A stretch of DNA of 64,000 nt from Furcasterigmium furcatum. Its lineage: Eukaryota > Ascomycota > Sordariomycetes > Glomerellales > Plectosphaerellaceae. The stretch spans positions 4,428,082 to 4,492,081 of the forward strand of contig BCIA01000004.1 of NCBI GenBank assembly GCA_001599815.1, given 5' to 3'. Under the pieces are notes generated by a model that saw nothing but the letters and a program-made list of their open reading frames with translations, made no database searches and had not been told where the DNA came from. Below, piece after piece: positions 55,531 to 64,000 of this stretch; positions within the stretch are counted from its first letter, which is position 1; every line of letters begins with the position of its first letter. A program made the position numbers and the translations under genes.

Positions 55531-58500
55531 ATGAACGCAACACCGACGAACCGATTGAAATTAACCCCCTCCAACTCTCCATTTCTCCAGCGACCTGCGA
55601 GATCCCCTCTTCGCGGACGCCTTCCTCATGAACCTCGATTGTCCCTCAAACGTGTTGTAGGCACCACCTGCGCCTCGCCCACCGGCTTCGACACGGTCAA
55701 CTCTCTGTTTGCCTACATCGCTGGCGGCGCCGTCGTTGTTGTAGATGTTGACGGGGAACACTACTCCCAGCGCTTTTACCGCGCACGACCCACGGCTCAG
55801 GCCATTCATAGTACCACCGCTTCTTCCTATGCGCCCTCCACACCAACATCCACGCCAAAGGCAAACGACAGTAGGAACCGAGTTGCCCTCGGCGCCAGGG
55901 ATTCACCGTATGGGCATCTAGACTGGTCCGAGTCGCCCAGCTCAAGAACATGGACCAGCCGTGAGCGCATCAAGGCTGCCACCTGCCTTTCTCTCAGCCG
56001 CGACGGACGCTATCTCGCTGTCGGCGAGACGGGATACGCTCCCCGAGTCCTCATTTTCAGCCTGGAGGACAACTCTTCCGATTTGCCACTTGTGTCCATC
56101 AGCGAGCATGCTTTTGGCGTAAAAGCCGTGGCATGGTCTGCCGACACGCGGTGGCTGGCCTCTCTGGGAGCCGCGAATGACGGCTTTCTTTACCTGTGGA
56201 AGATTGATGCGCGGACTGGATCCGCGAAGCTTCATCAGCAGAATCGATGCACTTCCAACATCCGAGGCATGGTATGGGTAGGCAACAGCCTTGTCACCCT
56301 TGGTGTACGACATGTCAAGGTCTGGAAGGTGGATGATGAGTCGTCTGGCTCACCCACCAAGGCCAAGTTCGTTGGCGAGTCCAGCTCGAACCCAAAGACG
56401 AGCCGAAAGGCATTGCCAGGGCGCAATGTCCTGCTGGGACCGTTGCTGGAGGCCACCTTCACCTGCGCCGCTGTATTCGACGACAACAGGATTATCATCT
56501 GCTCCGAAGGGGGCGATATTTGCGTTGTCGACGACGACGGAAAGCAGATGAAGTTGCTCTGCTGCATGAGCCTCGACTTCCCCATCGCCACGATCACCAT
56601 CAGGCATGCAACAGCCTACATCGGCGGAAAGGCCGGTCAATTCGCAACCCTCAGCGTGCGGGCCGTCCTGGACTGCCTCCCCGACTGCGTCTTGTCACAG
56701 GGCCAAGCACCAGCCGGTCTCTCTGCGATGGGGTTCTTGATTGAGAACCTCGTCACCATTGACGCGAAACATTCCATTGATATTTGGAGCTCGAACTATC
56801 TACCTGGACAGACCGAGAAGGACGATTCTCACATTCAGATTCCCGGGCATGGCGAGCAAATCCTCGGCATCCAGGCTCTTCCCAAACCGAATCGCCAGAA
56901 CGCGTCCTTCGTCACCTGGTCCGGAGCCGGTCGGGTAGCTTTCTGGAACATGGACGGCAAGATCATGTCTTCTTTCGACGTGCCCATTGAACAGATCACT
57001 CCAGAGACGGACATGGACCAGAGCAACCAGCTGAACGTTGTCCGTATTACCCGCGGTGGCAAGATGCTTGTTGCTGGCGACAGAGCCGGCATGCTGAAGC
57101 TCATCGACCTGGCTTCAGGCGATTGCATCTTGGAGACCAAGGCGCACGCCGCCGATATCCTAGGCATCACCATTTACGAGGACAACTCGAAGTTCTTCCT
57201 GGCGTCTTGTGGTAGAGACCGAACCACGCAGCTATTCCATCGATCTGGGACCGGCAGCATTGAACACGTCCAGACTCTTGATTCGCCCGCGAAGGTTGTC
57301 AAGGTGCTGATTCCCTCGGAGTCCAAGGTGATTACCTGCTCTCTCGATAGGTCCATGCAGATTTATGATATCGTCTGTAAAGAGGACGATGTCGACGCCA
57401 TTGCGGCCATAAACCCACGCCATATCGCCCTCAAGGCCTCCCCGACCTCCGTCGTATTGGGACCAGGCGACAAGACAGCTTTCGTGTCGATGCTTGATCG
57501 ATCTGTCTGTCAGTACGATCTGGCCAGTGGGAAACAAACTAGCACCTTCCGGTGCGTCGACGAAGGAGGCGTGGAGGCCGCTATTCTCGACTCGTTAATC
57601 TCAGGCCAAGCGCCAGGCAAGGAGTCTGGTTTCCTCCTCGGGCTGTCGAACACGGACAAATCAGTACGGCTGTATGACGTCCAGACCGGCTACTTCCTCG
57701 ACCGAGAATGGGGCCACACCGAAGCCATTAACGGCGTTGCTCTGGTCGATGATGACGACGGTTGCCAAAATATTGTGAGCGTGGGCTCTGATGGCACAAT
57801 GATGATCTGGACCATGAACCTCCAGGACCCGTCCCCTGCTTCAATGAGCAGGGACCCTTCGCCAGTCAAGGGCGAAGCAGCAGCAGTTCGACCTACCCTG
57901 AGGCGCGTTCTGTCCAAGGCCGAGCTGGCAGAGTTTCAGCGACCCCAGACCACGCCGGGACGTCGCTCGCCACCGAGGACGCTTACGAGGCGCTCCTCGC
58001 GCTACGCTTTGAATGCCCTGAACGCATCGACGCCCAAGGTTCCTCCGGTACCAAGTCCTTCGCAGACAATAGCCGAAGACACCCCTTGCCGGCGTACATC
58101 TTCTGCCAGCCGGGAAGGCAGCCCACCCGTGAGCCCGAAGGCGTTGCGCGTATCACGACGGCCGTCTCTTCCAGCACTAAGCATCAGCTCTCGCAAGAAG
58201 AGTTCCCCGAGCCTGCGCAGCAGCACCACGGGAAGCAGCTTCGGCTCTCTTAATATGGCGACCGAGCAGACCTGTCGCACCCTGCGAGCGTATCGCAAGA
58301 AGCTCACCTCGACTGAGCCTATCGGCCAAGATGTCCTTGCGGAACTCGACACCGAGTTGCGGCTCACCGCCGCGGCGCTTGGTGATCGTGCCATTAGGAG
58401 CAAAGCCATGAGCGAGTCTGTTATTAGCGGGCTCCTTGACCAGTACGAGGAGCGACTCGCCTCGATTCTCGATGAAAAACTACGTCTCACATTTCACAAA

Positions 58501-58599
58501 GAAAAGGGCAAGGCCTCGCCCGTCTCGCCTACTGAGGACGGAACGGGGACAGAGCGCCAGCCTTCGCTGAGCGGAGAGTCGACCTCTCCCTCCATTTAA
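55531..58599 (+). CDS. WD40 repeat protein, WDR62/MABP1-like
   Basis: Single exon of 1022 residues. From about residue 40 to 760 the protein is a double WD40 propeller of the MABP1/WDR62 type: LKRVVGTTCASPTGFD, the signature ICLSLSRDGRYLAVGE-like stretch (TCLSLSRDGRYLAVGETGY), HAFGVKAVAWSADTRWLASL, DGFLYLWKIDA, TLGVRHVKVWKVDD, GDICVVDDDGK, DILGITIYEDNSKFFLASCG and NIVSVGSDGTMMIWTMNLQD. The C-terminal 260 residues are Ser/Pro/Arg-rich with many SP/TP sites, plus a helical segment (EQTCRTLRAYRKKL). Animal relatives scaffold JNK signalling and spindle poles; the fungal role is unknown. The long intronless frame is unusual here but is open throughout. Confidence 0.88.
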   Translation: MNATPTNRLKLTPSNSPFLQRPARSPLRGRLPHEPRLSLKRVVGTTCASPTGFDTVNSLFAYIAGGAVVVVDVDGEHYSQRFYRARPTAQAIHSTTASSYAPSTPTSTPKANDSRNRVALGARDSPYGHLDWSESPSSRTWTSRERIKAATCLSLSRDGRYLAVGETGYAPRVLIFSLEDNSSDLPLVSISEHAFGVKAVAWSADTRWLASLGAANDGFLYLWKIDARTGSAKLHQQNRCTSNIRGMVWVGNSLVTLGVRHVKVWKVDDESSGSPTKAKFVGESSSNPKTSRKALPGRNVLLGPLLEATFTCAAVFDDNRIIICSEGGDICVVDDDGKQMKLLCCMSLDFPIATITIRHATAYIGGKAGQFATLSVRAVLDCLPDCVLSQGQAPAGLSAMGFLIENLVTIDAKHSIDIWSSNYLPGQTEKDDSHIQIPGHGEQILGIQALPKPNRQNASFVTWSGAGRVAFWNMDGKIMSSFDVPIEQITPETDMDQSNQLNVVRITRGGKMLVAGDRAGMLKLIDLASGDCILETKAHAADILGITIYEDNSKFFLASCGRDRTTQLFHRSGTGSIEHVQTLDSPAKVVKVLIPSESKVITCSLDRSMQIYDIVCKEDDVDAIAAINPRHIALKASPTSVVLGPGDKTAFVSMLDRSVCQYDLASGKQTSTFRCVDEGGVEAAILDSLISGQAPGKESGFLLGLSNTDKSVRLYDVQTGYFLDREWGHTEAINGVALVDDDDGCQNIVSVGSDGTMMIWTMNLQDPSPASMSRDPSPVKGEAAAVRPTLRRVLSKAELAEFQRPQTTPGRRSPPRTLTRRSSRYALNALNASTPKVPPVPSPSQTIAEDTPCRRTSSASREGSPPVSPKALRVSRRPSLPALSISSRKKSSPSLRSSTTGSSFGSLNMATEQTCRTLRAYRKKLTSTEPIGQDVLAELDTELRLTAAALGDRAIRSKAMSESVISGLLDQYEERLASILDEKLRLTFHKEKGKASPVSPTEDGTGTERQPSLSGESTSPSI

Positions 58600-60078
58600 G
58601 CTACTACCTTCGCACGTCTTTCCATCATCTTACACGCCATTCCGAATACCGTTCCTTCTTTACCCTCTTCGACAAGCGTTCTTTTCATGTTTCGTTTTGG
58701 GTCTCTCGGCGTTGATTGTCCGCACGAGTCGGACATTACCACACTTTGATTTCGGCCGCATCGACTGCTCCTTTCTTCTCTTCTTTCGCTATCACTTTTT
58801 ACACATGCGGACGCTTTGGAAGTCCTTTTTAGAGATACCACGCCACCACTGGACGGGGCAAGGAGCATTGGGCACGGTGTTTGGCGTTAACTTTGCTTTG
58901 CTGAGGAGATGGCTCTGGTGAACAGGTGGACGATGGAGGATTGGATATGGAGGCGGATAGATCCCAGAGAAGGAACATCCGCATCTCAGTCGGGATGACT
59001 GAGTTGAACTCCGGCGTAATGTTTTGTACTTGTTCAATTGACTCTCCGGTTCCCAACCAGGGACCTGTCACCATACTCGTCCTCGCCATTGCGAAATCTC
59101 TCTTCGATGCCACCGTAATGTTCAAGGGAGGCAGCCCAGTTACAGACCCCAATTCTTATCATCGGCGTCCTCCGTCGGCCAACCACGTAACCGCTGTAGG
59201 AGGGGTACTTCAACATATATATATGAAGTGGCTTCAGTGTTAGGCATTGCTGTGAATAGCAATGAACCAAGAAAAGTATGGGCTGAGTTGACATGGGTCA
59301 TTGACGGACGCACTGGGTTTCGCAAGAACCCGCGAGCATAATCCTGACAGGGACTCTATCACCCTCTTGACCAATATCACAAAGCTCCTCTTTTCAGAGT
59401 GCCCCTCCTTCAATAAGCTTCTAGATGAGGAGACTTCTTGGTCAACATCTTTCCTCATGATTAGCCTCTTACTTCATCTGCCCGTTACTTGACATACGTA
59501 TATCTCGACGTACTGGTTACTAAACGTACCCGTCATTTAGAAACGTCCCCGTTGAGATAATCCTTACTTTAAAAAGCGTTGTCTCCAGCAATGATCCGTT
59601 TGAGCAAGTTCTGATTCGGGGAGTCTCTCTTTTAGCAGGCTTCTCTTTTAGTAGGCTCCTATGGGAAAGAAGCTCCCCTTGGAAGAGGCTCTCGTTAGAA
59701 GAGGTTCTCCTTGGAAGAAGTTCCCTCTCGAAGAGGTCCCCTTTAGAAGAGCCGGTTAATCAATGACCTCTTCTCTCGAGGAGCATCTCGCTCGAGAGGC
59801 TTCTTATACAGCCAGCCGCTCGTCCAATAAGCCTCTTGATGAGGGCCAGTTGGCCGAAGCAGCCCCTATTCGAGAGGGCTCCAAAGTCAACAGTCACCAA
59901 GTCGAGCAGGAGGATAATCTAACAAGCCTTTTATTGAGTTAAGTTTACCCCGAACGCCAGAAAACCCACCCCAAGCAATCCCCAAACAGCAGAACTATCC
60001 AGACGTCAGCTCGTTGAACAAGAGGAAATCGAGACGGGGTCCAGTTGACTTACGTTCGCATCATCCCGACGAGCCGGC
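58600..60078. other. Convergent intergenic with a 16-bp periodic array
   Basis: 1.48 kb between the 3' ends of the WD40 gene and the right-edge gene. The left half holds probable 3' untranslated sequence; the right half contains the periodic array listed separately. No supported gene. Confidence 0.5.
59602..59889. repeat. Degenerate tandem array, 16-bp period
   Basis: Reading in steps of 16 from 59602 gives related units: GAGCAAGTTCTGATTC, GGGGAGTCTCTCTTTT (59618), AGCAGGCTTCTCTTTT (59634), AGTAGGCTCCTATGGG, AAAGAAGCTCCCCTTG, GAAGAGGCTCTCGTTA (59682), GAAGAGGTTCTCCTTG (59698), GAAGAAGTTCCCTCTC and GAAGAGGTCCCCTTTA (59730). Weaker units continue in register at 59778 (GAGGAGCATCTCGCTC), 59794, 59826, 59858 and 59874. 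The consensus is close to GAAGAGGTTCTCCTTG with a small dyad GAGNNNCTC. The period is not a multiple of three, and no frame is kept open, so it is not a protein repeat. It looks like an old, diverged minisatellite. Confidence 0.65.
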
Positions 60079-63000
60079 CTAATCCAGGTCGGCCGACTCG
60101 TCCTCCAGACCCTCCAGCTGGGCCAGGAAGGCCTCGCCCGCCTCGGCCCTGATGGCCTCCACGTCCTCCAGGCCCGCGCGGGCCACCTCCACGTCCAGGT
60201 TGGCCTGGACGAGCTGCAGCTCGTTCTGGACCCTTTCGGCCTGGTGGAGGGTGCGCCCCAGCCGCTCCTCGTGCATCGCGGACTGGTAGCGCACCTCCCG
60301 GAGGTGGCCGCTCACCTGCCTCAAGATGCGGCGGTTTTGGCGTGCCAGCCGGGTCTCGCGCGCCTCCCTCTCCCGCTGCTGCAGGATGTGGTCGACGCAG
60401 AGGCGCACGTTTCGCAGCTGCGTACGCGCGCGCTGGAGGTCGGCGCGTGCGCCCTGGTTCTGGGCGTACAGGCTTTGCTCCTGCTGCTTGTACACGCCGA
60501 CGGCCTGCCAGCCGGTGGCGATCGCCACCTCCGCCTGCTCTACAGGCACGCCGTTGACCGGGCGGGATTGAGGAGAGTTGAAGGCCTCGATGACCTCCTG
60601 GTAGGTGTATCCCCGGCGCTCGGAGGCAGTGGTAGGCGCCGTATCGTCGGTGGCCGTTTGGGCAGGCACGGGAAGGCCGAGCTCCATGGCGTGCAGGCGC
60701 TCGGCGCTGAAAGGATCCATGCGATCGTACATGTTGTTGTGCCAGTTCCTCATCTTGTTCTTCACGTTGTGGGGGACCGGGTTGTACAGGATCGAAGGCC
60801 TCGACTCGACGGAGTAGGCCGGAGTCATCCAGCCGCCTTCCTCCTCGTCGCGCTGCCACTCGTACTCGATTGCGAGGCGATCGGGCTCGGCACGGTCGGC
60901 GTACGGCTCCTGCTCGCTGCCAGGGCGAAGACGGGGAGCCTGCAACGAGGTTAGCTTCCGTGGGACGCCTTCGAGCTGAAAGGGGGGAAAGGGGTGGAGG
61001 GAGAATTCACTTACATCGGCAGGCATCTCAGTACGGGGATTCTTGCCAGAATCATCCCAACGCTTGCAGCCTTCAGCCAGGGCGCGGAAAGTGCAGGGAG
61101 ACACGCGTCCGTCCATGGGCTCGCCCTCGTCGTCAGAGATGTCGTACTCCTTGCAGAAATCGCGGTCCTTTTGAGCATCGGCGAACATGTCCTCGAAAGC
61201 GGCGGCATCGTGGTCGTCGGGAAGCTGGAGATGCTCGTACGGGGGGCGAGGAACGTCGGCGACTTCGGTGCGCTTGTCGAGAATGATCAGGGGGCGCTCT
61301 GACTGGGCATCGCCGATCTCTTTGGTGAACTCATACAAGTTGCGAGCTGCAGGGTCGACGGGCTTGCCCTCGGAATCAACGTGATCCATGCTCATGCCCA
61401 CCTTGGTGGCAATCCAGCTACCGAGCGGATCGGCGACATCGCTGCGAGAGCCGCGCATCGCGTTGTAGGCCTGGAGCTTGGTGGTCGTCATCTTCCAGTC
61501 CTTGCTAGACTCGCCAGCGGTGCAACCGGGGACGTTGGAGCCGTATGACTGATGATGGGAGTCGGCGATGGAGCTTTGGTAGGCTGACCATCCGGGAGCG
61601 TTATGAAGACTGGCCCTAGGAGTATCGTTTACATCCGAATTCCTCGCTGCTCGCTTGCCCTTGGGGTCGTCAGAGTCGTAGCCGTTGTCAGAGGCGGTAT
61701 CAGTGGTAGCCCAAGAGTTGCCCATGGGGGGAGCATCATATTGGACAACAGTGTCTTCATCTACTAGCTGTCAGTCTGTGTCCAGGCCAGGGGGGCCGCC
61801 GGTAACTTACCCGAAGAACCCTGGTAATCGCTCAAGACAAAGCCAGTGGCAGAAACGTCGGGGTGCTCAGAAGACCTCCAAGGCTGCCTCGAAGTCGGGA
61901 CAGGGAGTCGTGAAGGTCCTGCGACAGATATCTGGTGGCCTCTCTGGGAGCACTCGGCGGTGGCGGGAATCGGTCTGTTGACGGGAGCCGGACGAGAGGG
62001 GCCGGTGAAAGACTGGTGCGGCAGGGCGTTTTGGATACGACCAGAAGGGCTGGCAATGTCCATGGTGCTCGCAAAGTCAGGGTTCGCAACGTAGAGAGGA
62101 CCGCCATCATACCGGTGAGCCTGAGGAGACGGGCTGGCGTAGTTCTCTGCCTCACGCTTCGCCTGGCGAATCATTGAGATGGCACGGGATCTTTCGGTGC
62201 GGACGAGAGGCTGAGGGGTACGATGATCATCGCCGTCCGAGACGAACGGGTCGGTGAGGCCATGGGTATTGCCAGGAGGGTACAGTCCTTCGCCGAGTTC
62301 TTGGATCGCGGAACCAGTGAGCCAGGTGCTGTCACCCATGGTGAGGGAAGCGCCCTTGCTAGAGCTTCTCTTGGGAATCTCGGGCTTCCTGTCATCGTGG
62401 TGCTGATCATACTCATCAAAAGTCTGACCGACTTGCTGGCCGAGGCCACCATACTGGTCGACGAAGAGGTTGGTCTCTGCATTGGGAATGTTGTCCCCCT
62501 GCAGCTGGTATCGGTGAGGCGAACGGTCGTCCTAGGACTGTCCGCCGGAATTGATATTGGAGCTCATCGTGCTGCTCATGAAGGTCGAAACCGAATCATC
62601 GTGGTTGCCGGGATAGGGGGTGGAAGGAATGTTCTCCTTGACGCTGGCTGTCTGAAGCTCATGATGCAGTGCCCTGGTGGCACCAGGGGCGCCCCGAAGA
62701 AGGCAAGGCTTGGGAAATTGGACAAGCTCCTCGATGGAGGGATATGAGGGGCCGGGCATTTCGGTATCGGAAAGGGGGCCAGGACCAGTGAAGTTCCTGG
62801 GGCGAGCGTTCGTCTCGTAAGATGAGTAGCGGGTGCCGAAGTCAAGAGGATCTTCAAGGGAGCAGAGAGGGAAAACTCCATCGCCGAGCATGGGTTTGAG
62901 CTTGGTAGGAGCAGGTCTCGAGAAGCCGTCTGGATCAGCATAGACTGCAAGCGTAGAGGTGAAGGGCACCAGGGGCTTCTTGGGCTTGGTATGATCGATG

Positions 63001-64000
63001 AAGAAGCCGTGGGCAGGGCGGCCATCGTCACGAGGCCTGCGAGGCTCCCTGGGGCGCTCAGGGCTGAATTGACTGCCGGCACGACGATAAGCTGAAAGAC
63101 GAGACATGGTGCGGCCACGTCTCTCCAGGATAGTGACGGGGGGAGCGGTCAGCTCCGAGCCTCCGCGGTCGTCGGTGATGGTTTGGGCTTCCTCGCGGCG
63201 GTCGCGCTGCTCGCGATGAGAGGCAAAGATGTCGGCATTGCCAGGGACATCCTCAACACGGGCAGTGTGCTCTCGGTCACTGCTGCTGGACTGTCCTTCA
63301 CGACCAGAGATGACATTGTTCTCGCGACTGGCGCGATCCATCTCAACCTGGCCGTCAGGGCGAGAACGAGGCATCAGGTCCCTTGCAAGGTTCCTGAGGG
63401 AAGCGGTAAACTTGTTTTCGGGGCGGTCATCTCGCATCCAGAATTCGTCAGAGTTGGTTTGGGGAGCGATGTGCCTCGGAGGCTCATAGTAGCCCGAAGC
63501 GTTCAACGCATCGTTGTGCTCAGGGCGACCGGAGGGAAAGCGTCTCTGGTACTCGCGCTCTTCGGCGAGGCGCTGCTCGTGGGCAAGGCGCTGATCGGCC
63601 TCAACAAGCTGCTGAACTTGATGCGTGTCTCCATTGCCGCCAATGTCGGTGGCTTCGGCCTCGGACGAGACTTCTTCAATCTTGGAGAGCTCGTGATAGT
63701 CCCGATAGTCGGGCAGGTCGTGGTAGCCAGCGGTGACGCCCGCACCATCTGGGAATCGCGTTAATCGGATGAATTGGCGAGTCGATGAGATGAAATAACT
63801 TACCGTCTGCACCGTTGGGAGGTTCCATCTCGTCAAGTCTTGATCCGGTGTCGTAAAGCCACGCCTGAAAGCTGCTTCGGAGAATAGGGGGAGGCTCGGT
63901 CTGAGACCTGTGCCTTTTTCTGATTCTCTGCCGGGTTTCGGACGCGAAGTCTTGTAACGAGTGGTCAGTACGCGTGTAGAAGAGGGTGCGAAGTGATTTT
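60079..64000 (-). CDS. Large disordered coiled-coil protein, 5' end beyond window, one in-frame TAG
   Basis: Minus-strand exons 64000-63804 (open to the edge), 63748-61811, 61760-61015 and 60939-60079 give over 1200 codons, 5' partial. Junctions use GTAAGT donors; the last intron is 75 bases with a GCTAAC branch. I do not recognise the family. Much is polar and disordered, with an Arg/Glu-rich N-terminal half, a GFFIDHTKPKKPLVPFTSTL block, an acidic middle, and a C-terminal coiled coil (about the last 140 residues: QQREREARETRLARQNRRIL and following). One TAG (62532-62534) interrupts the second exon, with the same frame open for about 240 codons on its far side. No good donor upstream would splice it out. 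Recent mutation, sequence error, readthrough or an unusual intron are all possible. Confidence 0.6.

Noticed and set aside
60050..60859. 269-codon frame rich in Arg, Gly, Pro and Ala, minus strand
   Set aside because: It is a shadow of the C-terminal coiled-coil exon of the right-edge gene in another frame; the composition is what an alternate frame of GC-rich Glu/Ala codons gives.
1..64000. tRNA or rRNA genes, CRISPR arrays, insertion sequences
   Set aside because: No cloverleaf with a convincing T-arm, no regularly spaced identical repeats and no transposase or terminal repeats were seen. A covariance-model scan would be needed to exclude tRNAs fully.

Overview
The window looks like nuclear DNA of a filamentous ascomycete (Pezizomycotina, probably Sordariomycetes). 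Genes are interrupted by short introns of about 50-135 bases with GT(A/G)AGT-like donors and CTAAC/CTGAC branch sites. Coding DNA is GC-rich, genes lie on both strands without operons, and the products (Dicer-like 2, Rgp1, RRG9, Mnn10/11-type GT34, MPAB oxygenase, DUF7514/DUF7918 proteins) are typical of such fungi. Exon models were made by eye from splice signals and frame continuity. No tRNA, rRNA, CRISPR array or intact transposon was recognised.

Layout. 0.3-9.6 kb: Stc1-domain protein (+), mitochondrial pyruvate dehydrogenase kinase (-), a disordered coiled-coil protein (+), an MFS sugar porter (-). 10.8-15.5 kb: Dicer-like 2 (-). 16.2-23.4 kb: proteasome alpha-2 (-), RING-CH membrane E3 (+), GT34 mannosyltransferase (+), sphingosine-1-phosphate lyase (+). 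23.4-26.5 kb: 3 kb without a convincing gene. 26.5-36.2 kb: DUF7514 protein (+), then two divergent DUF7918 paralogs with RGP1 between them. 36.7-48.5 kb: dense housekeeping block with a CSC1/OSCA channel, MGE1, RPB3, DIC1, mitochondrial PheRS and calcipressin. 50.4-58.6 kb: MPAB-type oxygenase, RRG9 and a WDR62/MABP1-like WD40 protein. 58.6-64 kb: a degenerate array of 16-bp period and a large disordered protein gene that runs off the right edge and carries one in-frame TAG.

Functional themes. Several genes serve mitochondria (PDK, MGE1, DIC1, PheRS, RRG9). Two are linked to RNA silencing in other fungi (Stc1 domain and Dicer-like 2, about 9 kb apart). Two relate to calcium (CSC1 channel, calcipressin). 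These are shared themes, not proven clusters. The least explained parts are the DUF7918 pair with C-terminal SUMO-interaction-like motifs, the interrupted gene at the right edge, and the 16-bp periodic array.
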